From Cronobacter turicensis z3032 (lineage in GTDB: Bacteria > Pseudomonadota > Gammaproteobacteria > Enterobacterales > Enterobacteriaceae): a stretch of DNA of 64,000 nt. A program made the position numbers and the translations under genes. Below the pieces are notes generated by a model. The model searched no databases and was not told the DNA's origin. It was given only the letters and a program-made list of their open reading frames with translations. Where the stretch lies: NCBI GenBank assembly GCA_000027065.2, contig FN543093.2, positions 1,430,074 through 1,494,073 on the forward strand, written 5' to 3'. Positions within the stretch are counted from its first letter, which is position 1, and each line of letters begins with the position of its first letter. Below are positions 9,304-18,647 of the stretch, in pieces.

Positions 9304-10776
9304 TTAACGCAGCGTATCGAACTGATAACGGTAGCTGTCGCCGTCAGGTATGAAGGTTAAACGGTGGGTCATGCACTGCGGCGCGTCTTCGGCGTGGTGC
9401 GAGACAAACAGCAGTTGCGTTTCGCCTTCGCTAATCAACACATCCACAAAGCGGCGCACCAGCTGGCGGTTCAGCGGGTCCAGCCCCTGCAACGGCTCAT
9501 CGAGGATCAGCAGTGTCGGGTGTTTCACCAGCGCGCGCACAATCAGCGCCAGCCGCTGCTGGCCCCAGGAGAGGCTCTGAAACGGCGCGTCGGCGGTGGC
9601 GTCGTCCATGCCGAGAATATCGAGCCACTCGCGCGTCAACTGCTGCTGGCGGTCCGACACCGCCTGATAAATCCCGATGGAATCGAAATAACCGGAAAGG
9701 ATCACGCTGCGCACCGAGGCGCTGACGCGGTAATCAAGATGCAAACTGCTGCTCACGTAACCGATATGTTTTTTGATATCCCAGATGGTTTCGCCGCTGC
9801 CGCGACGACGCCCGAAAAGCGTCAGGTCATTGCTGTAACCCTGGGGATGATCGCCCGTCACGAGGCTTAACAGCGTCGATTTCCCCGCGCCGTTGGGGCC
9901 GACGATTTGCCAGTGCTCGCCGGGGCGTACCGTCCAGCTCAGATTGTTCAGGATTGGGCGATCGTTATACGAGACCACCCCGTTGCGCAGCACGATGCGC
10001 GGCTCGGCGGCATTGAGCGTATGGCGCGCCGCGGGCTCGTCCGCCTCCGGTAGCCGCACGCCAGACAGTTTTTCGCTGTGGGCCAGCTGCGCCACCAGCG
10101 CCTGGTTCAGGAGCGTGGCTTTATCGCCCGTCTCGACCAGCGCGCAGTCGGCGACTACGCCCGCGTGCTGCATAAAATCAGGTATTTCATCAAAGCGGTT
10201 CAGGATCAAGACCAGCGTCAGGCCCTGCGCGCTCAGCTCGCCAAGCAGCCGCGCGAGTTGCTCGCGCGAGGCGACGTCGAGGCCGTCAAACGGCTCGTCG
10301 AGGATCAGTAAATCGGGCTGTGACATCAGCGCCTGGCAGAGCAGCGTTTTGCGGGTTTCGCCGGTGGAGAGATATTTAAAGCGCCGCTCCAGCAACGCAT
10401 CGATGCCGAATTGCGCCGCCAGCGCCGCGCAGCGGGCCGGATCGTGCACCTCATCCTGAATAATCTGCGCGGAGGTGCGCCCGGTATCGTCTTCGTCCGG
10501 GCTCAGCATATCGGTGTTATTGCGCTGCCACTCGGCGCTGACCAGCTTTTGCAACTGTTCAAACGAGAGCAGGGCGATGCGGGAGAACTGACTGGCGCGC
10601 TCGCCTTTTTCTGGGGGGAGCTCGCCCGCCAGCGCCCGTGCGAGGGACGATTTTCCGCTGCCGTTAGCGCCGACAAACGCCCAGCTCTCGCCCGCGCGGA
10701 CAGCCAGGTTCTCAATATGAAGCGCGCGCGTATCGCCAATGCGAAACGTGCCTTGCATAATTTGCAACGTCGTCAT
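9304..10776 (-). CDS. modF: Molybdate-linked tandem ABC ATPase ModF
   Basis: Soluble protein with two ABC ATPase domains and no membrane segment. I take the ATG at 10776 (MTTLQIMQGTF), which gives 490 residues as in E. coli; eight further codons are open upstream. First Walker A GANGSGKSS near residue 38 with LSTGE signature and LLILDEPFDGLD; second Walker [10 protein letters not shown] near 290 with LSWGQQ and LLILDEPLQGLDP. It sits after modE on the same strand, the E. coli modEF order. Its exact role is unsettled; it has been linked to molybdenum metabolism and called a photorepair protein. Confidence 0.93.
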   Translation of the reverse strand: MTTLQIMQGTFRIGDTRALHIENLAVRAGESWAFVGANGSGKSSLARALAGELPPEKGERASQFSRIALLSFEQLQKLVSAEWQRNNTDMLSPDEDDTGRTSAQIIQDEVHDPARCAALAAQFGIDALLERRFKYLSTGETRKTLLCQALMSQPDLLILDEPFDGLDVASREQLARLLGELSAQGLTLVLILNRFDEIPDFMQHAGVVADCALVETGDKATLLNQALVAQLAHSEKLSGVRLPEADEPAARHTLNAAEPRIVLRNGVVSYNDRPILNNLSWTVRPGEHWQIVGPNGAGKSTLLSLVTGDHPQGYSNDLTLFGRRRGSGETIWDIKKHIGYVSSSLHLDYRVSASVRSVILSGYFDSIGIYQAVSDRQQQLTREWLDILGMDDATADAPFQSLSWGQQRLALIVRALVKHPTLLILDEPLQGLDPLNRQLVRRFVDVLISEGETQLLFVSHHAEDAPQCMTHRLTFIPDGDSYRYQFDTLR

Positions 10777-10848
10777 CTCGTATCCCATTTTCTGCAGCAC
10801 AAAACCACAGGGATACGTTTTTCACGGCGCGATGTCAACGATCGCGCG

Positions 10849-11640
10849 TTAACAGAGCGTCGCCACGATCACGCTGTCGGCGTTAAACCAGGCGGTCACC
10901 GCCAGGCCTTGTTGTGGGTTTAATGCCTGCGCCGCCTCCGGCGTCAGCGTGGCGCAGAGCGTCTGGCCGTCATGCAGCGTGAGGAGAATTTCGCAGTGCT
11001 GCGCGGTACGGGCAATATGACTGATGGTGCCGGCGAGTTGATTATCGGCGTGAGCGGCTTCCTGCGGATCGCGGGTCAGATGCACCCACGGCGCTTTGAC
11101 GAGCGCCAGCACCTCTTTGCCCGGCGAAAGCGCCAGCCGTTCGGCGCTCTGGTTGGTGACCGCCGCGTTGATCCGCGTGCCGCTTCCGGCAAGCGCAATT
11201 TCGATAGTCTCCTGAACCGGGCAGGCGTCGCGGCTGACCACTTCGCCGAACCACTGATTGCGGGCGCTGGTTTGCAGCGAGAAGCGGGCGATGGCGGCCA
11301 GCAGGCTGTCGAGCGGCAGCGCGTCATCGGAGAGCGCGTCAAACGCCTTTTGCTGGATTTGCCCCAGCAGGTCATAGAGCGCGATAAGCCGCTCGCCGTA
11401 AGGCGTTACCTGCGCGCCGCCGCCGCCTTTGCCGCCGGTGGCGCGTTCTACCAGCAGTTTATCGCCGAGCTGGTTCATTTCGTTAATGGCGTCCCACGCG
11501 CTTTTGTAGCTGATGCCCGCGAGTTTCGCGCCCTGGCTGATCGAGCCCGTCAGCGCCACCTGTTTCAGCAGGTTGATGCGCCGCGGGTCGGCAAAAATTT
11601 TGTCGTGCAGTTTAAGCGTAAGGAGAATATCGGCCTGCAT
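10849..11640 (-). CDS. modE: Molybdate-responsive transcription factor ModE
   Basis: Dimeric regulator that binds molybdate, represses modABC and activates moaA. 263 residues. The N-terminal winged helix-turn-helix spans about 1-110 ([23 protein letters not shown], then a Gly-rich KGGGGAQVT wing). The C-terminal half carries two Mop-type molybdate-binding repeats ([10 protein letters not shown]... and the [14 protein letters not shown] region). Operators matching its consensus occur upstream of modA (12019-12042) and moaA (29232-29255). Divergent from acrZ and modABC; modF follows on the same strand. Confidence 0.96.
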   Translation of the reverse strand: MQADILLTLKLHDKIFADPRRINLLKQVALTGSISQGAKLAGISYKSAWDAINEMNQLGDKLLVERATGGKGGGGAQVTPYGERLIALYDLLGQIQQKAFDALSDDALPLDSLLAAIARFSLQTSARNQWFGEVVSRDACPVQETIEIALAGSGTRINAAVTNQSAERLALSPGKEVLALVKAPWVHLTRDPQEAAHADNQLAGTISHIARTAQHCEILLTLHDGQTLCATLTPEAAQALNPQQGLAVTAWFNADSVIVATLC

Positions 11641-11768
11641 GGTGGCCTCCTGCGGAGCAAAAGGCTATTGTGAAGGAAAGCGGCGGGTTGGCGCAAATGG
11701 CACAAAAGGGCAGGATGTTTCGTGCGGATGCCGCTAGAATAACGGTTTACTGTTTTCAGGAGGCAACC

Positions 11769-11918
11769 ATGTTCGAGTTGTTGAAAAGTCTGGCATTTGC
11801 CGTGATTATGGTGCCGGTAGTAATGGCCGTGATCCTGGGGTTAATCTGGGGCCTCGGCGAGGTCTTCAATATCTTCTCCGGCATCGGTCATAAAGACCAG
11901 TCTAAACAGCACCGTTAA
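11769..11918 (+). CDS. acrZ: AcrAB-TolC associated small membrane protein AcrZ
   Basis: A 49-residue single-helix inner-membrane protein that binds AcrB and modulates drug export through AcrAB-TolC. The ATG at 11769 is preceded by AGGAGG. The sequence [20 protein letters not shown] differs only slightly from E. coli AcrZ, and the tail [10 protein letters not shown] is hydrophilic. It lies between modE and modA as in E. coli. A strong hairpin terminator follows, so it is its own transcription unit. Confidence 0.96.
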   Translation: MFELLKSLAFAVIMVPVVMAVILGLIWGLGEVFNIFSGIGHKDQSKQHR

Positions 11919-11928
11919 TTCCCCCCGC

Positions 11929-11950
11929 GCCCGGCTTTGCCGGGCGTTTT
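11929..11950 (+). terminator. Terminator of acrZ
   Basis: GCCCGGC, TTT loop, GCCGGGC, then GTTTTCC. A 7-bp GC stem 10 bp past the acrZ stop. Confidence 0.8.
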
Positions 11951-12018
11951 CCTTTCCGTACCCTCAAGCCGCCGCTTTTTTTGCCGATAGAGAATTGCTG
12001 GGAAAACCCTGCCTGCAG

Positions 12019-12042
12019 CGTTATATTGTCTTATATATAACG
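12019..12042. promoter_or_regulatory. ModE operator upstream of modA
   Basis: Arms CGTTATAT (12019-12026) and ATATAACG (12035-12042) form a perfect inverted repeat around an 8-bp spacer. It matches the E. coli ModE box at modA and ends 19 bp before the modA start, implying repression when molybdate is plentiful. Confidence 0.92.
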
Positions 12043-12061
12043 AAACGGTAAGGAGTCTGTC

Positions 12062-12838
12062 ATGGCAACATTATGGGTAAAACTGGCGCTGGGCGTCACT
12101 TTGAGCGCGGGCGCTGTCGGTGCCGCGCTTGCGCAGGACAACACGGTCACCGTGTTTGCCGCCGCGTCGCTGACTAACGCGATGCAGGATATCGCCAAAG
12201 ATTATGCCAAAGGAAATACGGTGAAAGTGGTGTCGTCGTTCGCGTCCTCTTCGACGCTGGCGCGGCAGATTGAAGCGGGGGCGCCTGCGGATATTTTTAT
12301 CTCCGCCGACCAGAAGTGGATGGATTACGCCGCCGATAAAAAAGCGATCGATGCGTCAAGCCGGAAAACGCTGCTCGGCAACAGCCTGGTGGTGGTGGCG
12401 CCTGCCAAAAGCGCGCAGGGCGATATCGTGATTAACCGCACCACCGACTGGAAAAGCCTGCTGAAAGGCGGCCGTCTGGCGGTGGGCGATCCGGCCCATG
12501 TGCCTGCGGGGATTTACGCGAAAGAGGCATTGCAAAAACTCGGCGCGTGGGAGACGCTCTCCTCACAGCTCGCACCGGCGGAAGATGTCCGCGGCGCGCT
12601 GGCGCTGGTTGAGCGCGACGAAGCCCCGCTGGGCATCGTTTATGGTTCTGACGCCGTGGCGAGCCATGGCGTAAAAGTGGTTGGCACCTTCCCGGAGGAT
12701 TCCCATCAGAAAGTGGAATATCCGCTGGCGATCATCGACGGGCATAACAACCCGACGGTCAGCGCGTTTTACCGCTATCTGCAGGGCCCGGAAGCTGCCG
12801 CAGTGTTTAAACGATATGGATTTACGACCAGCCAATGA
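12062..12838 (+). CDS. modA: Molybdate ABC transporter, periplasmic binding protein
   Basis: Periplasmic receptor for molybdate (and tungstate). 258 residues with a signal peptide of about 24 (cleavage near ALA-QD). Mature motifs include VFAAASLTNAM, which contributes to the oxyanion site, and APADIFISAD. AAGGAG lies upstream of the ATG. The stop overlaps the modB start by 4 bp (ATGA), consistent with one modABC message under the ModE operator. Confidence 0.97.
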   Translation: MATLWVKLALGVTLSAGAVGAALAQDNTVTVFAAASLTNAMQDIAKDYAKGNTVKVVSSFASSSTLARQIEAGAPADIFISADQKWMDYAADKKAIDASSRKTLLGNSLVVVAPAKSAQGDIVINRTTDWKSLLKGGRLAVGDPAHVPAGIYAKEALQKLGAWETLSSQLAPAEDVRGALALVERDEAPLGIVYGSDAVASHGVKVVGTFPEDSHQKVEYPLAIIDGHNNPTVSAFYRYLQGPEAAAVFKRYGFTTSQ

Positions 12839-13527
12839 TGTTGACGGAACCTGAATGGCAAGCGGTACTGCTTAGCCTTAAAGTCTCTACAATTGCGGTA
12901 CTTATCAGTTTGCCCTTCGGGGTCCTTCTCGCCTGGGTGCTGGTGCGCTGCACTTTCCCGGGCAAAACGCTGCTGGATGGCGTGATTCATCTGCCGCTGG
13001 TGCTGCCGCCCGTGGTGGTCGGTTATCTGCTGCTGGTGGTGTTTGGCCGCCGGGGGCTGATAGGCGAATGGCTCTACGATCTCTTTGGTATTACGCTCGC
13101 TTTTAGCTGGCGCGGGGCGGTGCTCGCCTCGGCGGTAATGGCGTTTCCGTTAATGGTGCGCGCCATTCGCCTGGCGCTGGAGGCGGTTGATATTCGTCTT
13201 GAGGCGGCGGCCCGTACGCTCGGCGCCAGCCGCTGGCGCGTCTTTTTCACCATCACGCTGCCGCTAACGCTGCCGGGGATTATCGTCGGCACCGTGCTGG
13301 CCTTTGCCCGCTCGCTTGGCGAGTTCGGCGCCACCATCACGTTTGTCTCCAATATTCCGGGCGAAACCCGCACGCTGCCGTCGGCAATGTATACGCTTAT
13401 CCAGACGCCGGGCGGCGAGAGCGCCGCCGCGCGCCTGTGCGTTATCGCCATTGTGCTGGCGCTCTGCTCGCTGATGTTTTCTGAATGGCTGGCGCGCCAG
13501 AGCCGCCGCCGTCTGGGAGCGTCCTGA
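12835..13527 (+). CDS. modB: Molybdate ABC transporter permease
   Basis: Homodimeric inner-membrane channel subunit of ModABC. 230 residues, five or six membrane segments. The cytoplasmic EAA loop that docks ModC is visible as [15 protein letters not shown], and the C-terminal part carries the conserved [19 protein letters not shown]. Two ATGs occur in tandem; the first (12835) aligns with E. coli MILTDPEW. The stop and the modC start share TGATG. Confidence 0.97.
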   Translation: MMLTEPEWQAVLLSLKVSTIAVLISLPFGVLLAWVLVRCTFPGKTLLDGVIHLPLVLPPVVVGYLLLVVFGRRGLIGEWLYDLFGITLAFSWRGAVLASAVMAFPLMVRAIRLALEAVDIRLEAAARTLGASRWRVFFTITLPLTLPGIIVGTVLAFARSLGEFGATITFVSNIPGETRTLPSAMYTLIQTPGGESAAARLCVIAIVLALCSLMFSEWLARQSRRRLGAS

Positions 13528-14585
13528 TGCTGGAGCTGAATTTCACCCAGGTGCTCGGCAAGCATCGTCTGACGGTCAACGAAACCCTGCCGGGGAGCGG
13601 CATCACCGCCGTGTTTGGCGTGTCGGGCGCCGGCAAAACCTCGCTGATTAATGCCATTAGCGGGCTGACCCGCCCGCAGCACGGGCGCATTGCGTTAAAC
13701 GATCGCGTGCTGAGCGACACCGAAACCGACACTTTTCTGCCGCCGGAAAAGCGCCGCATCGGCTATGTCTTTCAGGATGCGCGCCTCTTCCCGCACTACA
13801 AAGTGCGCGGCAACCTGAAATATGGCATGGCCAAAGAGATGGCGGCGCAGTTCGACAAACTGGTGACGCTGCTCGGCATCGAGCCGCTGCTGGACCGTTT
13901 GCCGGGCACGCTGTCGGGCGGTGAAAAACAGCGCGTGGCGATTGGTCGCGCGCTGCTGACGGCGCCGGAGCTGCTGCTGCTCGACGAGCCGCTCGCCTCG
14001 CTCGACGTGCCGCGCAAGCGCGAACTGCTGCCGTACCTGCAACGGCTGGCGCGCGAAATCAATATCCCGATGCTTTACGTCAGCCATTCGCTGGAGGAGA
14101 TCCTGCATCTGGCCGATAAAGTATTAGTGCTGGAGCAGGGCGAGGTGAAAGCGTTCGGCAGCCTGGAAGATATCTGGGGCAGCAGCGTGATGCACCCGTG
14201 GCTGCCGCCCGAGCAGCAGAGCAGCGTGCTGAAAGTCACGGTGCTGGAGCACCATCCGCACTATGCGATGACGGCGCTGGCGCTCGGCGATCAACACCTG
14301 TGGGTTAATCGTATCGAAAAGCCGCTTCAGACGGCGCTGCGCATTCGCATTCAGGCGTCTGACGTGTCGCTGGTGCTACAGCCGCCGCTGCAAAGCAGCA
14401 TCCGTAACATTCTGCGCGCCCGCGTCGCGCAATGTTACGACGACAACGGGCAGGTGGAAGTGCAACTGGAGGTGGGCTCGCGCACCCTCTGGGCGCGCAT
14501 CAGCCCGTGGGCGCGCGACGAGCTGGCCATCAAGCCCGGCCTGTGGCTCTACGCCCAGATAAAAAGCGTGTCGATAACGACTTAA
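13527..14585 (+). CDS. modC: Molybdate ABC transporter ATP-binding protein
   Basis: Energises molybdate import. The start at 13527 overlaps the modB stop and gives [13 protein letters not shown] and 352 residues, the E. coli length. Walker [10 protein letters not shown] near residue 32, Q-loop [10 protein letters not shown], signature [15 protein letters not shown], Walker [13 protein letters not shown] and H-loop VSHSLEE. The C-terminal part from about residue 290 is a Mop/TOBE domain ([13 protein letters not shown]) that binds oxyanion. The TAA overlaps the ybhA stop (TTAA shared). Confidence 0.97.
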   Translation: MLELNFTQVLGKHRLTVNETLPGSGITAVFGVSGAGKTSLINAISGLTRPQHGRIALNDRVLSDTETDTFLPPEKRRIGYVFQDARLFPHYKVRGNLKYGMAKEMAAQFDKLVTLLGIEPLLDRLPGTLSGGEKQRVAIGRALLTAPELLLLDEPLASLDVPRKRELLPYLQRLAREINIPMLYVSHSLEEILHLADKVLVLEQGEVKAFGSLEDIWGSSVMHPWLPPEQQSSVLKVTVLEHHPHYAMTALALGDQHLWVNRIEKPLQTALRIRIQASDVSLVLQPPLQSSIRNILRARVAQCYDDNGQVEVQLEVGSRTLWARISPWARDELAIKPGLWLYAQIKSVSITT

Positions 14586-15400
14586 AGCACCCACTGACGC
14601 AGCGCGTCGGCAATGCTGGCCTCGGTATTGGGGCCGATCACTTTGTCGGCGTGCGATTTCACGACATCATCAGCGTTGCCCATGGCGATGCCAAGCCCGG
14701 CGCGCTCCAGCATGGAGATGTCGTTATGGTTATCCCCAAACGCCACGACCTGCTCCATCGATAATCCCTGCGATTCCACCCACTGCGCCAGGCGTTTGCC
14801 CTTGCTGTTGCCAGGTGCTGCCACATCCACCTGATCGTGCCATGACCATTCGCAGGCGAGGCCCAGCTCGCGCTCAATGGTCAGCGCGAGACTTTGCAGA
14901 CGCGGAATGTCTTCCCCGGTCAGCGCGAATTTCCAGATATTATCCACCGAGCGTGCCGCCTCGCGCAGCGAATCGACCTGGCGGAACACCGGGCGCTGGG
15001 CTTCAGGCAGGCGCAGCGCCCAGTTCCGGGTGCGCTCGATATGGCCGCAGGTCTGTTCATACAGCATCGCGTCATCCATATACATCAGGGCCGGAATACC
15101 GGCGTCACTGAGCAACGCCAGCAGCCCTTCAGCCTGTTGCGGGCTCATCGGATCGGCTGTTATCACCTTTCCCGTTTGATAATCATACAAATAGGTGCCA
15201 TTACAACAAATGGCAGGTGTATCGAGCGCCAGTGCCTGATAAAAAGGATGGATGGCATTATGGTGGCGTCCGGTGACGATCACCGGTTTCAGCCCGGCCG
15301 CTTTCGCTTGCGCCAGCGCGTCGAGGGATTCCGGGAGGATGGTTTTTTGAGCGGTTAACAGCGTGCCGTCTAAGTCGAGAGCGATTACGCGAAAAGTCAT
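14582..15400 (-). CDS. ybhA: HAD-family phosphatase YbhA (pyridoxal phosphate phosphatase)
   Basis: Cytosolic Cof-type HAD hydrolase; the E. coli enzyme dephosphorylates pyridoxal 5'-phosphate and some sugar phosphates. The start at 15400 ([15 protein letters not shown]) gives 272 residues, the E. coli length; a further ATG at 15421 is open but less well supported, and neither has a strong ribosome site. Motifs: nucleophile D9 and D11 in ALDLDGTLL, motif II VTGRHH, and the late [10 protein letters not shown] motif binding Mg2+. The substrate call is by homology. Confidence 0.9.
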   Translation of the reverse strand: MTFRVIALDLDGTLLTAQKTILPESLDALAQAKAAGLKPVIVTGRHHNAIHPFYQALALDTPAICCNGTYLYDYQTGKVITADPMSPQQAEGLLALLSDAGIPALMYMDDAMLYEQTCGHIERTRNWALRLPEAQRPVFRQVDSLREAARSVDNIWKFALTGEDIPRLQSLALTIERELGLACEWSWHDQVDVAAPGNSKGKRLAQWVESQGLSMEQVVAFGDNHNDISMLERAGLGIAMGNADDVVKSHADKVIGPNTEASIADALRQWVL

Positions 15401-15551
15401 GCGGGTTTCCAGAGTCGTCATTCAAAATATCCGGTTGATGGTACACCGCGACAGGCGACGCGCGAAACCCGCAAGGCTTCCGTCGGCACAGGAAGATAAA
15501 ACACGCTACCCTTGAAACAGTCTTTCAAGCTCAGTGAAGCAAGGAGTATTC

Positions 15552-16553
15552 ATGAAACAAACCGTTTATACCGCAAGCCCGGAGAGCCAGCAGATCCACG
15601 TCTGGCGTCTGGAGCCGCAGGGCACGCTGACGCTGTTGCAGGTGGTGGATGCGCCAGGGCAGGTTCAGCCGATGGTCATCAGCCCTGATAAGCGTTTCCT
15701 GTACGTCGGCGTGCGTCCGGAATTTCGCGTTATCGCGTATCGCATCGCCGCGCATGACGGCACGCTCAGCGAAGCGGGCGAAGCGCCGCTGCCGGGCAGT
15801 CCGACGCACATTTCGACCGATCATACCGGCCGTTTCCTCTTCAGCGGCTCCTATAATGCGGGCAGCGTAAGCGTGGTGCGTCTGAACGACGGCTTGCCGG
15901 GCGAGACCGTCACCGTGGTGGAAGGGCTGGAAGGCTGCCACTCCGCGAATATCTCTCCGGATAACCGCACCCTGTGGGTGCCTGCGCTGAAGCAGGATCG
16001 CATCTGCCTGTTTACTTTAACCGACGACGGCAAGCTTGAGCCGCAAACGCCAGCGGAAGTGACCACCGTCGCAGGCGCCGGGCCGCGCCATATGGTCTTC
16101 CACCCCAGCAAACCGTTCGCTTACTGCGTGAATGAGCTGAACAGCTCGGTGGATGTCTGGGCGCTGAGCGATGCTCACGGCAACATCGAATGCATCCAGA
16201 CGCTGGATATGATGCCGGCCGATTTCTCCGATACCCGCTGGGCGGCGGATATCCACATTACGCCGGATGGCCGTCATCTCTACGCGTGCGATCGTACCGC
16301 CAGCGTGATTACGGTCTTTACCGTCTCCGAAGATGGCAGCGTCCTGGCCGTGCAGGGGCACCAGCCCACCGAAACCCAGCCGCGCGGCTTCAACATCGAC
16401 AATAGCGGTCAGTATCTGATTGCCGCGGGCCAGAAATCGCATCACATTGCGGTCTACGGTATTGAGGGCGTGCAGGGGCTGCTGGCGGAAAAAGGCCGTT
16501 ACGCGGTAGGCCAGGGGCCGATGTGGGTCGTTGTTAACGCCTTCGAGGCGTAA
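15552..16553 (+). CDS. pgl: 6-phosphogluconolactonase
   Basis: Hydrolyses 6-phosphogluconolactone in the oxidative pentose phosphate pathway. The start at 15552 with AAGGAG upstream gives [14 protein letters not shown], matching E. coli Pgl, and 333 residues (E. coli 331). Repeats typical of a seven-bladed beta-propeller are seen: [38 protein letters not shown] and [17 protein letters not shown]. This is the YbhE type, not the SOL/DevB type. In E. coli ybhDHIJ follow; here ybhC is next. Confidence 0.96.
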   Translation: MKQTVYTASPESQQIHVWRLEPQGTLTLLQVVDAPGQVQPMVISPDKRFLYVGVRPEFRVIAYRIAAHDGTLSEAGEAPLPGSPTHISTDHTGRFLFSGSYNAGSVSVVRLNDGLPGETVTVVEGLEGCHSANISPDNRTLWVPALKQDRICLFTLTDDGKLEPQTPAEVTTVAGAGPRHMVFHPSKPFAYCVNELNSSVDVWALSDAHGNIECIQTLDMMPADFSDTRWAADIHITPDGRHLYACDRTASVITVFTVSEDGSVLAVQGHQPTETQPRGFNIDNSGQYLIAAGQKSHHIAVYGIEGVQGLLAEKGRYAVGQGPMWVVVNAFEA

Positions 16554-16557
16554 TAAT

Positions 16558-16588
16558 AAAAAACCTCGCCGCGGCGAGGTTTTTTTTC
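16558..16588 (+). terminator. Terminator of pgl
   Basis: AAACCTCGCC, GC, GGCGAGGTTT followed by further T: a GC stem with an eight-T tract immediately after the pgl stop. Confidence 0.9.
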
Positions 16589-16610
16589 GGCGAGTGGTAG
16601 CTGCCTTGCA

Positions 16611-16660
16611 CGTCTGTTGTTCTCAACGGCGTCATAGGACGCGTTGAGAACAGTGAGACG
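16611..16660. other. Unexplained 50-nt imperfect inverted repeat
   Basis: Between the pgl and ybhC terminators lies a long hairpin. Outer arms CGTCT/AGACG, internal loop, perfect 10-bp arms GTTCTCAACG (16619-16628) and CGTTGAGAAC (16642-16651), a bulged G, CGTC/GACG and a four-base loop ATAG. There is no T tract of its own. I do not recognise it. Confidence 0.7.
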
Positions 16661-16684
16661 TTACTCTGCATCAAAAAAGCATAG

Positions 16685-16709
16685 AAAAAGGGGGATTTCT
16701 CCCCCTTTT
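16685..16709 (-). terminator. Terminator of ybhC
   Basis: AAAAGGGGGA, TTTC, TCCCCCTTTT: a perfect stem ending in T runs on both strands, 27 bp past the ybhC stop. Confidence 0.85.
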
Positions 16710-16735
16710 GTCTGATACCTGTTACTGCGGTGCGA

Positions 16736-18046
16736 TTACTTTTTCGGTTCGGCAACCACTTTGCTGCCCAGCCCGCGGTTGTTGTATTCCCACAGACGAT
16801 TGGCGTTCGCATCGTTCAGATCGCGCTGGATATTGCCTTTGTCGTCCTGCGCGCCGGTGTTACCGGTGAACGGACGCTGTGAGCCCAGCGCCGGGCCCCA
16901 CGGCTGCGCGGTGTTGAAACCGGCGTCAATCACGCTGTCGCGGATAACCACCTGGCCGTTTGGCGTCTGGCCTGGCGTATAGCCGTTGGCGCTCGCATCC
17001 ATATCCCAGGCGCGGCCCAGTTGCGCCACGCCTTCACCAGCGGCCACAAAGCGGCTGTTCACGGCGAGGAAACCGAAATAGAAATTCGGCATAGTCGCCG
17101 GTGCGAAGACATAGCCTTCTTTCTGCGTACGGGTATTCACCACGCGGAAGTCGGTGTTATCAAACACCACCGCGCCGCGACCCGCGACCAGATCCACATC
17201 GCCTTCCACGTAGCTGTTAGTCACCTGCGTGCGGGTCAGACGATCCGGCGTGAAGCGGTTGCGGATATCGCTGTTGGTCACCAGGAACGGATTCTGGCGG
17301 CCCAGGATATTCACTTTGTTGATCTGCACGCGATCGCCATCGGTACGCAGCGCGACAGCCTGGTGCTGGCCTTCGCCCGCGGCGTCGCCGAGGCTGTTTT
17401 CGATGGTCAGGTTCTGCAGTTGCAGACCATTATTCTGTGACCAGAACACGGCGGAGCACATCAGGCCGACGCTGCCGTTGCGGTGGTTCTGGCAGTTGTC
17501 GAACATATACCAGGCCGGTTTGCCAGGCATATATTTACCGGACGGGTTCACGGTACGACGCCAGGTGTTGGCATCCATTTCGCTGTCCAGCGCGGCGCTG
17601 ATTTTCACATCAAGCGGTTTTTCGCCGGTGCCGTAAAGCGTGACGCTGCCCGGCGCCGCAGGCACGTAAACGGTGCCTTCGTAGGTGCCCGGAAGGATCG
17701 CGATGTACTGGCGCGCTGAGGCGTGACGGGCAATGGCTGCGTCAACCGCCGCCTGAATGCTGGTATGGGTCACGCCCTGCTCGCCCGCCTGGCCGACCAC
17801 GAAGTCCGCTTGTTCAGGCAGGCGAATCGGGGAGGGCGACCACGGCGCGGCATTCGGATCGGTATTGGCGAAATAGCGGGCCGGGACGAAATTTTTCGCT
17901 TCATCCGCAGACAGCACCGGGCGAGCCGACGTACCCGGCGCGCGTTGTTCAGAAGGACGTTGGTCCGGTGGCGTTGAGCTGCATGCAGTCAGTGTCACGC
18001 CAAAAGCGAACGCCAGCGCCAGACGGGAGACCGAAAATTTGTTCAA
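16736..18046 (-). CDS. ybhC: Outer-membrane lipoprotein of pectinesterase fold, YbhC
   Basis: Lipoprotein with a right-handed beta-helix of the pectin methylesterase family; in E. coli annotated as an acyl-CoA thioester hydrolase, natural role unclear. The start is probably TTG at 18046: AAGGAG lies six bases upstream and the product (M)NKFSVSRLALAF matches E. coli MNTFSVSRLALAL. That gives 436 residues; the ATG at 18088 lacks a ribosome site. Lipobox LTAC puts the lipidated Cys at residue 22. Family motifs include SYVEGDVDLVAGRGAVVFDN and EGYVFAPA. Compared with my recollection of E. coli it has a short insertion near NGYTPGQTPNGQ. Confidence 0.9.
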   Translation of the reverse strand: MNKFSVSRLALAFAFGVTLTACSSTPPDQRPSEQRAPGTSARPVLSADEAKNFVPARYFANTDPNAAPWSPSPIRLPEQADFVVGQAGEQGVTHTSIQAAVDAAIARHASARQYIAILPGTYEGTVYVPAAPGSVTLYGTGEKPLDVKISAALDSEMDANTWRRTVNPSGKYMPGKPAWYMFDNCQNHRNGSVGLMCSAVFWSQNNGLQLQNLTIENSLGDAAGEGQHQAVALRTDGDRVQINKVNILGRQNPFLVTNSDIRNRFTPDRLTRTQVTNSYVEGDVDLVAGRGAVVFDNTDFRVVNTRTQKEGYVFAPATMPNFYFGFLAVNSRFVAAGEGVAQLGRAWDMDASANGYTPGQTPNGQVVIRDSVIDAGFNTAQPWGPALGSQRPFTGNTGAQDDKGNIQRDLNDANANRLWEYNNRGLGSKVVAEPKK

Positions 18047-18095
18047 GGGTTGCTCCTTGCTAAGCCTGTTTAAAATGGGGGAACGCACAGAGCCT

Positions 18096-18110
18096 GCTTT
18101 TTTATACTAA
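18096..18110. other. Phage lambda attB core sequence, unoccupied
   Basis: GCTTTTTTATACTAA is the exact 15-bp common core (O) of the bacteriophage lambda attachment site. The flanks also resemble E. coli attB: CTG on the left and GTTGAGCGAAACGGGAAG on the right, with one C-to-G change just after the core. It lies between ybhC and ybhB, the same position as E. coli attB, and no prophage DNA adjoins it. Confidence 0.85.
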
Positions 18111-18124
18111 GTTGAGCGAAACGG

Positions 18125-18149
18125 GAAGCCGATTGTGATAACCGGCTTC
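18125..18149 (-). terminator. Possible weak terminator of ybhB
   Basis: GAAGCCG and CGGCTTC form a 7-bp stem with an 11-base loop, 9 bp past the ybhB stop. There is no T tract on the minus strand after it, so it may act only as an RNA end-stabilising hairpin. Confidence 0.35.
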
Positions 18150-18157
18150 AAAATGAT

Positions 18158-18634
18158 TCAGATGTAATGCGCGGTCAGCGAGGCGCTGGCGAGCCGGTGA
18201 AAGTGAACATTGAAACCGACCAGCGCGCCGCTGGCGTTTTCATCAACGTCAATACTATCCACATCCAGCGCATGCACCGTGAAAATATAGCGGTGCGTTT
18301 CGCCTTTCGGTGGCGCGGCGCCGCCATAACCGGCGGTGCCGAAATCGGTGCGCGTCTGAATCGCGCCGTCCGGCAGGTCAGCCTGGCCGGAGCCCGCGCC
18401 CTGCGGCAGCACGCGGGTATCCGCGGGCAGATTCGCCACTATCCAGTGCCACCAGCCGGAGCCGGTCGGGGCGTCTGGATCGTAACAGGTCACGACAAAG
18501 CTTTTCGTGCCCGGCGGCACGTCATCCCAGGTGAGATGGGGCGAAATATTATCGCCCTCATAGCCCATGCCGTTAAACACGTGACGCGCGGGGAGCTTGT
18601 CCCCGTCGTTAAAATTCACACTGATTAACTTCAT
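18158..18634 (-). CDS. ybhB: PEBP-family protein YbhB
   Basis: Cytosolic protein of the phosphatidylethanolamine-binding (RKIP) family, 158 residues as in E. coli. The ligand pocket motifs are visible: YDPDAPTGSGWWHWIVANLPA and the GGAAPPKGETHRYIFTVHAL segment. The function in bacteria is not established; roles as kinase or protease inhibitor are proposed from eukaryotic relatives. GGGGAG precedes the ATG. The DJ-1-type gene lies only 13 bp upstream on the same strand, so the two are probably cotranscribed here. Confidence 0.92.
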   Translation of the reverse strand: MKLISVNFNDGDKLPARHVFNGMGYEGDNISPHLTWDDVPPGTKSFVVTCYDPDAPTGSGWWHWIVANLPADTRVLPQGAGSGQADLPDGAIQTRTDFGTAGYGGAAPPKGETHRYIFTVHALDVDSIDVDENASGALVGFNVHFHRLASASLTAHYI

Positions 18635-18647
18635 GCAGTCTCCCCGC

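Noticed and set aside
18090..18120. Reading the lambda site as an attL scar left by a prophage
   Set aside because: Although the core plus GTTG resembles attL, the DNA beyond it continues as bacterial attB flank (GAGCGAAACGGGAAG), so a point change is the simpler explanation.
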